A DNA stretch of 64,000 nt from Mangrovimicrobium sp033283325 (GCA_033283325.1 JAWMQO010000003.1:1-64000); one strand, 5' to 3'. Shown: positions 7,394 through 16,137, counted from the stretch's first letter. A program made the numbers and translations. The notes: generated from the sequence alone by a model not told the origin.

Positions 7394-8354
7394 GGGTGCC
7401 AGCAAGGCCGAGCAGTGAAAGTACGAAAAGGCCGAGGGTGAGGGTCACGGCCGAGAGAAGGGTGGTGAGGACAATGATATTCGCCGCCAGCACGCCGTTA
7501 CCGCCGGCGGCGACCACCATGACATAGCCGGAGGCCGCGGCGGGGCCGCCCACCAGCAGGAAGAGAACCCCCAGGGCCTCGCCCCTGACCCCCATCGCCA
7601 GCGCCAGCAGCACCGCCAGCATGGGCGCCGCCAGCAGGCGCCAGGCGGTGGACTCCCAGGCCAGCGCGCCGGCGTGCCGCAGGTCGCCCAGGCGGATCGC
7701 GGCGCCGATACAAACCAGCATCAGGGGCAGGAAGAAGGCCGACAGCCAGACGCCCGCCGGCCGCAAGAGCGCCGGCTGGGGCAGGCCGGAAAGGGAATAG
7801 ACCACGCCCGCGCCGATACCGATGATCAGCGGATTGCGCAGGATGCCGGTGATAACCCCCGCGAGACTGATCTTCCCACCGAGGGTGGGGTTGAGCACGA
7901 ACACCACAAGGATGTTATAGAAGCTGGTCATCACCGCCACCGGCAGCGCCCCGAGCTTCGCGCCCTCCTCGCCGTAGGCGGCGATGCACAGCGCCAGCCC
8001 GACGATGGCCAGGTTGGAGCGGTAGGCGCCCTGGACGAAGATCCCGCGCTCCGCCAGCGGGTGGGCCCGCCAGCGGCTGTAGGCCCAGGCCGCCACCGTC
8101 ACCAGCAGCGTCGATACCACCCCGACCAGCACATAGCTGGAATCCAGGGCCCGGCTGTAATCCACCTGGGCGGCGCCGGCAAACAGCATCAGCGGTATGC
8201 CGTAGCGAAACGCCAGGCGTGAGATACGGTCGTTGAGCCACTGGGGGAACCAGCCCAGGCGCGCCAGGCCCATGCCGGCGATCACCCAGGCGAATGTCGG
8301 TAGCGAGACCCGCAGGCAGGTGAGGAACAGTTCCCCGGCGCTGGCGCTGTTCAA
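7389..8354 (-). CDS. AEC (auxin efflux carrier) family transporter
   Basis: A 321-residue integral membrane protein with about ten hydrophobic segments in two halves, as in bacterial AEC permeases. The first half contains RYGIPLMLFAGAAQ and the GAYRSNLAIVGLAL crossing segment. The second half has GILRNPLIIGIGAG and LLVGGPAAASGYVM, typical of the family. Such proteins export or take up small organic acids or amino-acid derivatives. It lies 14 bp downstream of the transaminase gene on the same strand, so it probably moves the transaminase substrate or product. Confidence 0.85.
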   Translation of the reverse strand: MNSASAGELFLTCLRVSLPTFAWVIAGMGLARLGWFPQWLNDRISRLAFRYGIPLMLFAGAAQVDYSRALDSSYVLVGVVSTLLVTVAAWAYSRWRAHPLAERGIFVQGAYRSNLAIVGLALCIAAYGEEGAKLGALPVAVMTSFYNILVVFVLNPTLGGKISLAGVITGILRNPLIIGIGAGVVYSLSGLPQPALLRPAGVWLSAFFLPLMLVCIGAAIRLGDLRHAGALAWESTAWRLLAAPMLAVLLALAMGVRGEALGVLFLLVGGPAAASGYVMVVAAGGNGVLAANIIVLTTLLSAVTLTLGLFVLSLLGLAGTL

Positions 8355-8368
8355 CCCACCTCCCCGGC

Positions 8369-9709
8369 TCAGGCCATCTCGGTCAGGGTTTCAGCCAGGG
8401 CGCTGCAGAGGCTGTCGATCTCGTCTTTCCCGGTGATGAAGGGCAGGCCCATCTGGATCGTGTCGCCACCGTAGCGCACGTAGAAGCCCTTCTCCCACAT
8501 CCGCATGGCCACCTCGAAGGGCCGGCGGGCCGGTTCGCCCGGGTAGGTGCTCAGGGTCAGGGCGCCGGCGAAGCCGAAGTTACGGATGTCCTCCACGTGT
8601 GGGCGACCGCGCAATTCGTGCAGCACAGCCTCGAAATGGGGCGCCAACTCCGCGACGCGCGCGGGGTGGTTCTCCCGCTCCAGAATATCGAGTGCCGCGA
8701 GGCCCGCGGCGCAGGCCACGGGGTGGGCGGAGTAGGTGTAGCCGTGGGGGAATTCCAGCATGTAGTCCGGGCCACCCTGGGCCATGAAGGTCTGGTAGAT
8801 CTCGCTGCTGGCGATCACCGCGCCCATCGGCACCGCGCCGTTGGTCAACTGCTTGGCGACGTTCATGATGTCCGGGGTCACACCGAAGGCGTCGGCGCCG
8901 GTCATTGCGCCCATGCGGCCGAAACCGGTGATCACCTCATCGAAAATCAGCAGGATATCGTTGGCATCGCAGATGTCGCGCAGGCGCTGCAGGTAACCCG
9001 CCGGCGGCGGAATGACCCCTGCCGATCCCGCCAGGGGCTCGACGATGACGGCCGCGATGTTGGAAGCGTCGTGCAGGGCGATCAGTTCGCTGAGTTCCTC
9101 CGCCAGCTGCCAGCCCTTCGCCGGGATACCGCGGCTGAAGGCGTTCTCGGAGATCAGGGTGTGGGAGAGGTGGTCGGCGTCCACCGCGGTACCGAAGAGC
9201 TTGCGGTTGGCGCCGATGCCGCCCACGGAAATACCGCCGAAGTTGACCCCGTGATAGCCCTTGGCGCGGCCGATGAGCTTGGTCTTGGCGGGCTGGCCCT
9301 TCAGGCGCCAGTAGGCACGGGCCATCTTCAGCGCGGTGTCCGCGCTCTCCGAGCCGGAATTGGTGAAGAACACGTAGTCCAGCCCTGCCGGGGTGAGTTG
9401 CTTGATACGGTTGGCCAGTTCGAAGGAGCGCGGCTGGCCGAACTGGAACGCCGGAGAGTAATCCAGGGTCTGCAGCTGGCGGGTGACTGCCTCGGTAATC
9501 TCGGGCCGGTTGTGCCCGAGGCCGGAGCACCAGAGGCCGGAGAGACCGTCGAAGATACGACGCCCCCTGTCATCGATGAAATAGGCGCCTTCGGCGGCGA
9601 CGATCATCCGGGGGTCGGCCTTGAACTGGCGATTGCCGGTATAGGCCATCCAGTGGGCTTCCAGGTCTTCGCGGCTCAGGCCGTGGTCAATGTGCTGCTG
9701 CGTGTTCAT
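8369..9709 (-). CDS. Class III PLP transaminase (beta-alanine--pyruvate transaminase type)
   Basis: A 446-residue omega-transaminase. Visible elements are the PLP phosphate cup TNSGSESADTALKMAR, the ring-stacking segment RAKGYHGVNFGGISVGG, the Asp motif LIFDEVITGFGRMG, and the Schiff-base Lys in NVAKQLTNGAVPMGAVIAS. That last stretch closely resembles beta-alanine:pyruvate transaminases. It would pass an amino group from beta-alanine or a similar omega-amino acid to pyruvate and give a semialdehyde, which the aldehyde dehydrogenase two genes downstream could oxidise. Exact substrate specificity cannot be read from sequence. Confidence 0.88.
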   Translation of the reverse strand: MNTQQHIDHGLSREDLEAHWMAYTGNRQFKADPRMIVAAEGAYFIDDRGRRIFDGLSGLWCSGLGHNRPEITEAVTRQLQTLDYSPAFQFGQPRSFELANRIKQLTPAGLDYVFFTNSGSESADTALKMARAYWRLKGQPAKTKLIGRAKGYHGVNFGGISVGGIGANRKLFGTAVDADHLSHTLISENAFSRGIPAKGWQLAEELSELIALHDASNIAAVIVEPLAGSAGVIPPPAGYLQRLRDICDANDILLIFDEVITGFGRMGAMTGADAFGVTPDIMNVAKQLTNGAVPMGAVIASSEIYQTFMAQGGPDYMLEFPHGYTYSAHPVACAAGLAALDILERENHPARVAELAPHFEAVLHELRGRPHVEDIRNFGFAGALTLSTYPGEPARRPFEVAMRMWEKGFYVRYGGDTIQMGLPFITGKDEIDSLCSALAETLTEMA

Positions 9710-9878
9710 GGGTTAACTCTCTGGTTACGCTATTGCGCCGATGCTGTGGTTCGAGGATCGCGGGAGCGGCGGCCCGCACGCTGCAGACCCTAATGGGGGA
9801 AAAGCCAGCTAACCATACCCCATGCGGGGAAGCTGCTGCTACACTGGCCGCGGGGACACTATCCAAAGAGGCCGCGCC

Positions 9879-10106
9879 ATGCGCTTGGTTGTCGTATGCC
9901 TGCTGGTCGCAGGCGGGTTCTGGTACTACTCGCAAAAACAGGGGCCGGGCAACGACCCCGGCACGATGGACGCGCTCATGCAGGAATGCATGGCAAAGAA
10001 GCGCTATGCCGCGAGCCGCATGGGCACTTCCGACGTGACCGCCAGCCGGGAATGCGCCGAGGAACTCAATGTCTATCACGAGGAGGGACATTGGTACGCT
10101 TACTGA
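9879..10106 (+). CDS. Small single-pass membrane or secreted protein
   Basis: A 75-residue protein starting at ATG 9879 with AAAGAGG upstream. It has a short hydrophobic N-terminus (MRLVVVCLLVAGGFWYY) that is either an anchor or an uncleaved signal. The remaining part holds two cysteines (LMQECMAKK and SRECAEEL) and ends YHEEGHWYAY, which could form a disulfide in the periplasm. I do not recognise the family. It lies 80 bp upstream of the cytochrome c' gene and in the same direction. Confidence 0.6.
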   Translation: MRLVVVCLLVAGGFWYYSQKQGPGNDPGTMDALMQECMAKKRYAASRMGTSDVTASRECAEELNVYHEEGHWYAY

Positions 10107-10186
10107 CACACAGGCATGGCACTATTTTGCCGCTCCGCTTAAACTGAAACCTCCGCTTGTAAACCCACTCATCCAGAGGAATCTCC

Positions 10187-10660
10187 ATGCGTGTTACCCG
10201 ACCCCTGCTCGCTCTGCTGGCCACCGCCGGACTGCTCTTGTCACTGAAGGCAATGGCCCACCTGGACGACAAGGAGCCCATGCAGTCCTACCGGCAATCC
10301 TATTTCGCCATGGTAGGCATGAACTTCGGCCCCATCGGCGCCATGCTGAAAGGCGAGATGCCCTGGGACCTGGCCAAGCTGCAAATGTTCGCCAATGACC
10401 TGGCCGCCCTTGGCAGCATGGATGTCTCCCGCGCCTTCCCTCCCGGTTCCGATAAGGGCAAGACCCGGGCGAAACCGGAGATCTGGGAAGAGATGGACCA
10501 CTTCAAGGAGTACCTGGAGGACATGCAGGTCGCGGTCGCCGAGTTACAGGCAGCCGCCAATGGTGGGGACAAGCAGGCTATTGGCGCCGCTGTCCAGAAC
10601 GCTGGCAAGGCCTGCAAGGCCTGTCACGATGACTTCAAGTCCAAGGACTACCTCTACTGA
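10187..10660 (+). CDS. Cytochrome c' (class II c-type cytochrome)
   Basis: A 157-residue exported haem protein. A signal peptide (LLALLATAGLLLSLKAMA) is followed by a four-helix bundle-like sequence and the C-terminal haem site CKACHDDF, exactly where class II cytochromes carry it. Cytochromes c' bind NO and CO or shuttle electrons in the periplasm. A cytochrome b561 gene lies about 1.5 kb away on the other strand; such pairs often work together. The last 32 bp overlap the start of the 2-hydroxyacid dehydrogenase gene. Confidence 0.9.
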   Translation: MRVTRPLLALLATAGLLLSLKAMAHLDDKEPMQSYRQSYFAMVGMNFGPIGAMLKGEMPWDLAKLQMFANDLAALGSMDVSRAFPPGSDKGKTRAKPEIWEEMDHFKEYLEDMQVAVAELQAAANGGDKQAIGAAVQNAGKACKACHDDFKSKDYLY

Positions 10661-11822
10661 TAAGCCCGCGGGGCGCCCGCGCAAGCAGCGCCCCGGCTCG
10701 CACGCTATCAGCCTCCTGCTGGCGTGGCTGTCGCTCGCCTTCGGCGCACAAGCCGATGGGACCGACATCGGCGCCATCATCGCCGCCCGGGGCCTCAGCG
10801 AAAGCCCCCTGCCCATGAGGGAAATACAGGGCTGGAAACCGCGCAAGATCGTGGTCCGGGTGCCTCCCCACGTCGCCGCCACCCTGCCCGACTTCGAGGC
10901 CGGCTTTCTCGCAGCAGCCGGAGACGTTCCCCTGGTGTTCGATCACAGCGGAGGCTGGGCGCCAGACGCCCCCCTGCTGCAGGGAGCCGATGCGGTGATC
11001 GGCTTTTGTACGCCCGGCGTTTTCTCCGCCGCGGGGGACTCCCTGCTCTGGGTACACAGTTACAGCATCGGCGTTGACCGCTGCCTGACGGTTGACCCCA
11101 CGGAATTCGAGGGCCGGGTGTTCAGCAACAGCAAGCGCTTGTCGGGGCCAGCTATAGCGGAACACGCCATCGCCATGCTGATGTCCCTGGCGCGTGGACT
11201 GCCGGACTACCATCGCGCCCAGGCAGAGGAAAAATGGGACTGGAGCATCTCTGCGCGAGAGCGCTTCGGCGAACTGGCGGGCAAGACCCTGCTGGTAGCG
11301 GGGCTGGGGGGCATCGGCAGCGAGGTGGCGCAGCGCGCCCACGGACTCGGCATGCGGGTGATCGCAACGCGCAATTCCTCCCGGGCCGGGCCGGATTTCG
11401 TCACCTATGTAGGCCTCGCCGACGAGTTGCCTGCACTCGCAGCGCAGGCCGATGTCATCGTCAACGCCCTGCCCCTGACCGATGACACTCGCGGCCTCTT
11501 CGACGCTAAACTCTTCAGTGCGACCAAACCCGGAGCCATCTATATCAATGTCGGGCGCGGTGCGACCACCAGCACCGACGACCTGCTGGCGGCACTGGCC
11601 TCCGGCCAGCTGTATGCGGCGGGACTGGATGTTACCGAGCCCGAGCCACTGCCGGAGGAACACCCCCTGTGGAGCACGCCCCGGGTCATCATCACACCGC
11701 ACGTCGCCGCGACGGGCGGAGACAGCTTCCGCCGGGCGGCATTGATCGCCCAGGAAAACCTGCGGCGCTACGTGGCCGGCGAGGCGCTGTTAAACCCTGT
11801 GGATATGCAAAAGGGGTACTGA
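10629..11822 (+). CDS. D-2-hydroxyacid dehydrogenase with an apparent signal peptide
   Basis: A 397-residue NAD-dependent dehydrogenase. The Rossmann loop is LLVAGLGGIGSEVAQRA, the substrate Arg/Glu region lies around VNALPLTDDTRGLF and INVGRGATTSTDD, and the catalytic His is in ITPHVAATGG. The only suitable in-frame start is ATG 10629 inside the cytochrome gene, or a start very near it. This puts a basic stretch (GRPRKQRPGS) before a hydrophobic run (ISLLLAWLSLAFGAQA), which resembles a Sec signal. Export of an NAD enzyme would be unusual, so the N-terminus may also be an anchor or a late, unrecognised start may be used. Confidence 0.8.
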   Translation: MTSSPRTTSTDKPAGRPRKQRPGSHAISLLLAWLSLAFGAQADGTDIGAIIAARGLSESPLPMREIQGWKPRKIVVRVPPHVAATLPDFEAGFLAAAGDVPLVFDHSGGWAPDAPLLQGADAVIGFCTPGVFSAAGDSLLWVHSYSIGVDRCLTVDPTEFEGRVFSNSKRLSGPAIAEHAIAMLMSLARGLPDYHRAQAEEKWDWSISARERFGELAGKTLLVAGLGGIGSEVAQRAHGLGMRVIATRNSSRAGPDFVTYVGLADELPALAAQADVIVNALPLTDDTRGLFDAKLFSATKPGAIYINVGRGATTSTDDLLAALASGQLYAAGLDVTEPEPLPEEHPLWSTPRVIITPHVAATGGDSFRRAALIAQENLRRYVAGEALLNPVDMQKGY

Positions 11823-11824
11823 TT

Positions 11825-12205
11825 TTGGCAATCGAAGACCTGAACCACGTCAACATCCGCGCCCCCGCGGCGCAACTCGAGGCCGTGCGGGATTTCTACG
11901 TCGAGGTGGTCGGCCTCGTCGACGGGGAGCGGCCGGGCTTTGGCATAAAAGGCCACTGGTTATATGCGGGCGACCGGGCCATCATCCACCTGATGCAGAG
12001 CCGCGAGGGTGCCAGCACCCCGGTACCCAGCGGCGGCTCCGTGGATCATGTGGCCTTCACCTGCAGCGACCTCGAAGGTACCGAGCGCTCCCTGGAAGCC
12101 ATGGGCATCGCCTACCGCAAAAACGATTTCAGCGATCGCGGGATGATCCAGTTATTCCTCCAGGACCCGACGGGTCTCGGCGTGGAACTCAACTTCAGCG
12201 TCTGA
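11825..12205 (+). CDS. VOC-superfamily (glyoxalase/dioxygenase fold) protein
   Basis: A 126-residue single VOC domain. The first metal-side segment is LNHVNIRAPAAQLEAVRDFYVEVVGL, and the second half has GSVDHVAFTCSDLEG with a His and QDPTGLGVELNF with a Glu, matching the usual metal ligands. There is no ATG; a TTG at 11825 with AAGGGG eight bases upstream is the likely start, 2 bp after the dehydrogenase stop. It probably belongs to the same transcript. Reaction unknown. Confidence 0.82.
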   Translation: MAIEDLNHVNIRAPAAQLEAVRDFYVEVVGLVDGERPGFGIKGHWLYAGDRAIIHLMQSREGASTPVPSGGSVDHVAFTCSDLEGTERSLEAMGIAYRKNDFSDRGMIQLFLQDPTGLGVELNFSV

Positions 12206-12208
12206 GTG

Positions 12209-12865
12209 CTACCACATCGGCTGCGGTTGCGGCGCCTGCTCGAGACCGAACCATAAGGCGGCGGCTACCAGCAGGATCAACAACAGCGCCAGCCAGGGGC
12301 TGCGCGGCGCCTCCAGCCCTTCCTTGCCCGCGGCGCGGCCGAACAGCATCGCCCTGATCACCCCGTCACCGCGCATGAACTGGTAGTACAGCACCGCGAG
12401 GATATGCAGCCCGGCGAAACCGAGGAGCACATTGAAGGCGATCTCGTGTACCTCGCCCATCGCGTCACGGAATTCACTGGGCGCAGCGTAGTAGAGCGGA
12501 CCGGAGAAGAGAATGTCATCGGCATTGAACAGGCCGCTGACGCCCTGCAGCAACAGCAGCGTCAACAACACGAGCACTGACCAGCCGCCCAGGGGATTAT
12601 GGCCCGGTGTGGGGCTGCCCGCGCCGCGCACATAAGCCAGCACCGTTCGCGGGCCGGCGAGGAAGTCGCTGAAGCGGGAGTGCCGGCTACCGAAGAAGCC
12701 CCAGAGCACCCGGCTCACCACCAGTACGATAATCAGGTAGCCCAGCCACTCGTGGAGGTCGTAGCGTTCCTCCTCGGCGCTCCACCAGGCCAGGCCCAGC
12801 GCTATGACCACCGTCCAGTGAAAGACCCGTGTCGGTATGTCCCACAGTGTATTGCCGGCTGCCAT
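12209..12865 (-). CDS. Cytochrome b561-type integral membrane protein
   Basis: A 218-residue protein with four main membrane helices and well-placed haem-ligand histidines: one in TRVFHWTVVIALG, one in DLHEWLGYLI, and others in EVHEIAFNVLLGFAGLHILAVLYY. This is the di-haem cytochrome b561 pattern (CybB family, electron transfer from the quinone pool). A hydrophobic helix lies near the end (LLLILLVAAALWFGL). Its gene converges with the VOC gene, 3 bp between stops, and it follows the NUDIX gene by 9 bp, so these two are likely cotranscribed. Confidence 0.88.
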   Translation of the reverse strand: MAAGNTLWDIPTRVFHWTVVIALGLAWWSAEEERYDLHEWLGYLIIVLVVSRVLWGFFGSRHSRFSDFLAGPRTVLAYVRGAGSPTPGHNPLGGWSVLVLLTLLLLQGVSGLFNADDILFSGPLYYAAPSEFRDAMGEVHEIAFNVLLGFAGLHILAVLYYQFMRGDGVIRAMLFGRAAGKEGLEAPRSPWLALLLILLVAAALWFGLEQAPQPQPMW

Positions 12866-12874
12866 TCCTGTTCC

Positions 12875-13588
12875 TCAGTCGATCGGTAGTAGCGGTGCGA
12901 CCCCGGGGGCCACACCTTCGTATTGATAGACCCATTCACCCTCGAGCAGTGCCGCCCGGTGGCGCGCCCCGGCCTGCGTCGGATCGCCCTCTTCGTAGCC
13001 CGCGTCGCCGGGATACAGGGAAACCAGGCCCGCCTCCGTCTTGCACAGCACAGGAAAGACCTCGGGGACCGGGGCCTCGGCGGCGGAGCGAAGAAAAGTG
13101 CTCACATCCGGGGAGAGACTGAGCAGGCGCAGGGTGATCATGGTTGGCGGCATGATATCCAGTGAACCGTTACGATGTTGTGACAGGGCCTCGCTGGCGG
13201 ACAGCCATTTGTGGGCGTTGATCTCTTCGCCATCGACCACTACTTCACCGGCCTCCCCCACCGGCGCGGCAAATATGTAGGTGGAAAAGCGCCGCGCATG
13301 CCCCGCGGGTGTGGTCCAGCGGCTGAGCAAAACCATGCTGTCGGGGTCCGGCTGCTGCGCACACTCCTCACAGGCCTCCCGCGCCGCGCCGATCCGCGCG
13401 GCCCTGCCCTCGTCGCCCTTCGCGGCGGCGAAATCTTCAGGGTCAAGCCGACCGCCCGGGAATACCCAGCGATTGGGCGCGAAGGCCAGTTTTTCGCTGC
13501 GCCGCAGCAGGAGAGTCTCGATGCCCCCGGCGCCGTCGCGCAGGAGGGCGACGGTGCTGGCGGGGGCGATTTCGGTTTTGTCTGTCAT
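12875..13588 (-). CDS. NUDIX hydrolase (NUDT7/NUDT19-like)
   Basis: A 237-residue protein with a split Nudix box: GGRLDPEDF, about 20 residues of insertion, then AAREACEECA, which supplies the REXXEE metal-binding core. The preceding NRWVFPGG is typical of the NUDT7/19 group, whose members hydrolyse CoA esters and related diphosphates. The long C-terminal half (about residues 130-237) is also typical. A coenzyme-A-type substrate is a family-level expectation and not shown here. Confidence 0.82.
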   Translation of the reverse strand: MTDKTEIAPASTVALLRDGAGGIETLLLRRSEKLAFAPNRWVFPGGRLDPEDFAAAKGDEGRAARIGAAREACEECAQQPDPDSMVLLSRWTTPAGHARRFSTYIFAAPVGEAGEVVVDGEEINAHKWLSASEALSQHRNGSLDIMPPTMITLRLLSLSPDVSTFLRSAAEAPVPEVFPVLCKTEAGLVSLYPGDAGYEEGDPTQAGARHRAALLEGEWVYQYEGVAPGVAPLLPID

Positions 13589-13623
13589 GAGAGGTAAGCC
13601 TTGCGATTTCAGGTGCTGCGCTC

Positions 13624-14028
13624 TCAGGGCAGACGCGCCACCAGCGAAAGGTCGAAGCCGATCTGCCGCGCCAGCGCCGCGGCGGCCTCACGCTCCGCTT
13701 CAGGCCGGGATGCTACCCACAGATTGGCGCAGCGAGTGCCGGTACGGCAGAAGGCGAACGCAGGATTGTCGCTGTCGTCAAACAAGCGAGTCATTGCTTC
13801 GAAGTCATCACCGGGGAATGTCAGGGCGTTCACCGGCATGTAGTGATAGACCAGTCCGGCTGCTTCGGCGGCTGCCTGGATCTGCGCACTGGTCGGCTGA
13901 CCAACATCTTCGCCATCGGGGCGGTTATTGATCAGCACCTTGAATCCCGCTTCGGCGATCTGGGCGACGGCTTCGACGGGGATCTGGCCACAAACAGCCA
14001 GTGTTTCAGTCAATTTATAGGCTTGCAT
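13624..14028 (-). CDS. DUF442 (TIGR01244-type) sulfurtransferase/phosphatase-like protein
   Basis: A 134-residue protein with the cysteine phosphatase-like fold of the DUF442/Blh family. The signature segments are FKVLINNRPDGE near residue 30, HYMPVNAL, and the active loop FCRTGTRCANLW near residue 96. These proteins occur with sulfide oxidation genes and are fused to persulfide dioxygenase-like domains elsewhere. Here the gene lies downstream of a TauE/SafE exporter on the same strand, with structured-element copy 1 between them, which supports a role in sulfide or persulfide handling. Confidence 0.85.
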   Translation of the reverse strand: MQAYKLTETLAVCGQIPVEAVAQIAEAGFKVLINNRPDGEDVGQPTSAQIQAAAEAAGLVYHYMPVNALTFPGDDFEAMTRLFDDSDNPAFAFCRTGTRCANLWVASRPEAEREAAAALARQIGFDLSLVARLP

Positions 14029-14074
14029 ATCTGGCCTCTGAGCAAGGTTGGGTTGGTGTTCTATCCGGGAGCCG

Positions 14075-14188
14075 GCACGCTACCGATCTTGCCCGGGGAA
14101 ACACGCCAAAAAGCGTACATCCATGTACAGGCTCGGTCGGCGACGTCCTGTCGCCTCACGGTTTCCCCGGGCAAGATCGGCAGCGCGC
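14075..14188 (-). repeat. Structured palindromic element, copy 1
   Basis: Two 28-nt arms (14075-14102 and 14161-14188) are inverted repeats around a 58-nt core. The arms mismatch on the plus strand at two positions that become G-U pairs when read on the minus strand, so a minus-strand RNA would form an unbroken 28-bp stem. The core holds a hairpin GTACAT-CC-ATGTAC (14115-14128) and a hairpin GGCGAC-GTCCT-GTCGCC (14139-14155). The core is 54/58 identical to copy 2 at 16265-16382, but the arms are unrelated apart from the inner GAAAC/GTTTC. It lies 65 bp downstream of tauE and upstream of the DUF442 gene. Confidence 0.9.
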
Positions 14189-14252
14189 ATCCGTGCTGAA
14201 TTCAAACGCCGTAGCGCTAACCGGGGACTCAGGCTTGGGGCCGGAGTACCTT

Positions 14253-15005
14253 TTACCCGATGGTGGAGAAACCTTCCCACAGGAGTTTAACACCGACAAC
14301 CAGCAGAAATACGCTGATGACCCGATAGTAGATTCGCGGCGAGGAGCGCCGGGTCAGGTAGTGGCCCAGTTTCACCCCGAGCGGCGCCAGCGGCACCAGC
14401 ACCAGTGAATAGAGCAGGTTGTCCGCAGTGAACTGGCCCAGGAAGGCGTAGGGCACCACCTTCATCGCGTTGACCACGGCGAAGAACACCGCCGCGGTGC
14501 CGGCGAAGAGCAGCGGGTCGATGCGCTTGGGCAAGAGGTACATGGTGAAAGGCGGGCCGCCGGCGTGGATGCTGAAGCTGGTGAAACCGGCGATGGTGCC
14601 GTAGATAGAGGCCGCCACCGGCTGGTGCTCGGCGGCGGCGCGGGCGCGAAAGCCGGTGAGTTGCTGAAGGGCGAAGAGTACGGAAATCGTGCCTACGAGG
14701 AGGCGCAGGATGGCCTCGCTCATCACCTCCACACTGAGATAGCCCAGCATCGTGCCCACCACGGCGCCGGGGAGCAGCAGATAGAGGGCGCGGCGGTCGT
14801 AGTGGCCCCAGTAGGTGCGGATGGCGAGCGCGTCCATCACGCAGAGGATGGGCAGCAGGATGGCCGCGGCCTGGGCCGGGGACATCACCAGGCTCATCAG
14901 CGGCACAGAGAGAACGGCGACGGCGCCGCCAAAGCCCCCCTTGGCAACGCCGTAGAGCATTACCGCAGGGACGCTTACCAGGTAGAAGAGCGGCTCGGTG
15001 AGCAT
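14253..15005 (-). CDS. TauE/SafE-family sulfite (anion) exporter
   Basis: A 250-residue membrane protein with about eight hydrophobic helices. TauE/SafE hallmarks are GVAKGGFGGAVAVLSVPLM in the first half and AGFTSFSIHAGGPPFTMYLLPKR in the second. Such proteins export sulfite or sulfoacetate, or transport other anions. Its neighbour downstream is the DUF442 sulfur protein, separated by structured-element copy 1. Substrate is not decided by sequence. Confidence 0.9.
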   Translation of the reverse strand: MLTEPLFYLVSVPAVMLYGVAKGGFGGAVAVLSVPLMSLVMSPAQAAAILLPILCVMDALAIRTYWGHYDRRALYLLLPGAVVGTMLGYLSVEVMSEAILRLLVGTISVLFALQQLTGFRARAAAEHQPVAASIYGTIAGFTSFSIHAGGPPFTMYLLPKRIDPLLFAGTAAVFFAVVNAMKVVPYAFLGQFTADNLLYSLVLVPLAPLGVKLGHYLTRRSSPRIYYRVISVFLLVVGVKLLWEGFSTIG

Positions 15006-15033
15006 TCCGGGGGCTTGGCCCCAGCGTTCCGGG

Positions 15034-16137
15034 TCAGTCGACCAGCCCGTATTCCTTGCCCAGGATCTCGACGATCTCGGCCTTCGGATTCTCAGACAGG
15101 GTCACGGGCTTGCCGATGATCTTGGCGGCGATGTCGGTGTAGGTCTTCGACACTTCCATCAGCACTTCGGTGGGCAGGGCGTTGTCACGGGCCAGCGCTT
15201 GGCGCTCGGGCATGCGGTCCTTGTTGAGCAGGATGTCCGGATCGGGGAAGTGGTTCAACAGCAGCTGGCGGAAGCCTTCCTTGGAGTTCTCCACGACCTT
15301 GCCCTCGCGGTAGGCGGGGCCGTCCCAGATACGGGAGGAATCGGGAGTGCCCACTTCGTCCATGTAGATCAGTTTTTCCTGGCCGGACTTGTCGGTGACA
15401 TAGCCGAACTCGAATTTGGTGTCGACGAAAATCTGGTCCAGCGCCGCGAGGCGGTCACTGATCAGGTCGAAGCCTTCACGCAGCAGTTTCTCGTAGAGGT
15501 CCACATCAGCCGGGCTGCGGAAGTTGAAGGCGGCGTAGTTGGCGTCGATGTCTCCACGGGTGATGTTCACGTCGTCCTGGGCCGGGACGCCGGGGATGCC
15601 TTCGAGGATACCCTTGGTGGACGGGGTGATCAGCAGTTCCGGCAGCTTCTGGTCCTTCTGCAGGCCATCGGGAATCTGGATGCCGCAGAACTCGCGCTCG
15701 CCCTTGCCGTAGGAGCGCCACATGGAGCCGGTGATGTACTGGCGGGCGATGGCCTCGATCATGACCGGCTTCGCTTTCTGCACGATCCACACCAGCGGGT
15801 GGGGGATTTCCAGGATATGGCTGTCCGCCAGGCCCTGCTGGCGGAAGCACTCGAACCAGTGGTTGGAGATGGCGTTCAGCGCGGCACCCTTGCCGGGTAC
15901 GCCGGCCATGCCGCCTTCGCCGTGCCAGATGCAGTCGAAGGCGGAGATGCGGTCGGAGATGACCATGATCGCCAGGGGGGCATCGGCGGCGACGTCGTAG
16001 CCGCGCTCGGCGATCAGGCGGGCGCTGTCGGCGGCGCTCAGCCAGTAGACGGAGCGCACTTTGCCGCTGTGTACGGGGGCGTCGGTGCGGATGGGCAGGT
16101 CGTCGTTTACGGCCAGTACGGAATCAGCGAGACTCAT
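15034..16137 (-). CDS. purC: Phosphoribosylaminoimidazole-succinocarboxamide synthase
   Basis: A 367-residue SAICAR synthetase, the longer form of the family, which condenses CAIR with aspartate using ATP in purine synthesis. Visible motifs are HSGKVRSVYW (ATP loop), IMVISDRISAFDCIWHGE, ARQYITGSMWRSYGKGEREFCG, DEVGTPDSSRIWD, and LDQIFVDTKFEFGYV. The ATG at 16137 starts MSLADSVLAVND; upstream in-frame codons are out of family. It is preceded by structured-element copy 2 and followed by tauE 28 bp later. Confidence 0.95.
   Translation of the reverse strand: MSLADSVLAVNDDLPIRTDAPVHSGKVRSVYWLSAADSARLIAERGYDVAADAPLAIMVISDRISAFDCIWHGEGGMAGVPGKGAALNAISNHWFECFRQQGLADSHILEIPHPLVWIVQKAKPVMIEAIARQYITGSMWRSYGKGEREFCGIQIPDGLQKDQKLPELLITPSTKGILEGIPGVPAQDDVNITRGDIDANYAAFNFRSPADVDLYEKLLREGFDLISDRLAALDQIFVDTKFEFGYVTDKSGQEKLIYMDEVGTPDSSRIWDGPAYREGKVVENSKEGFRQLLLNHFPDPDILLNKDRMPERQALARDNALPTEVLMEVSKTYTDIAAKIIGKPVTLSENPKAEIVEILGKEYGLVD

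Noticed and set aside
14075..14188. Simple intrinsic terminators as explanation of the structured elements
   Set aside because: There is no U-tract on either strand after the stems, and the internal conserved core with two hairpins is far more complex than a terminator loop.
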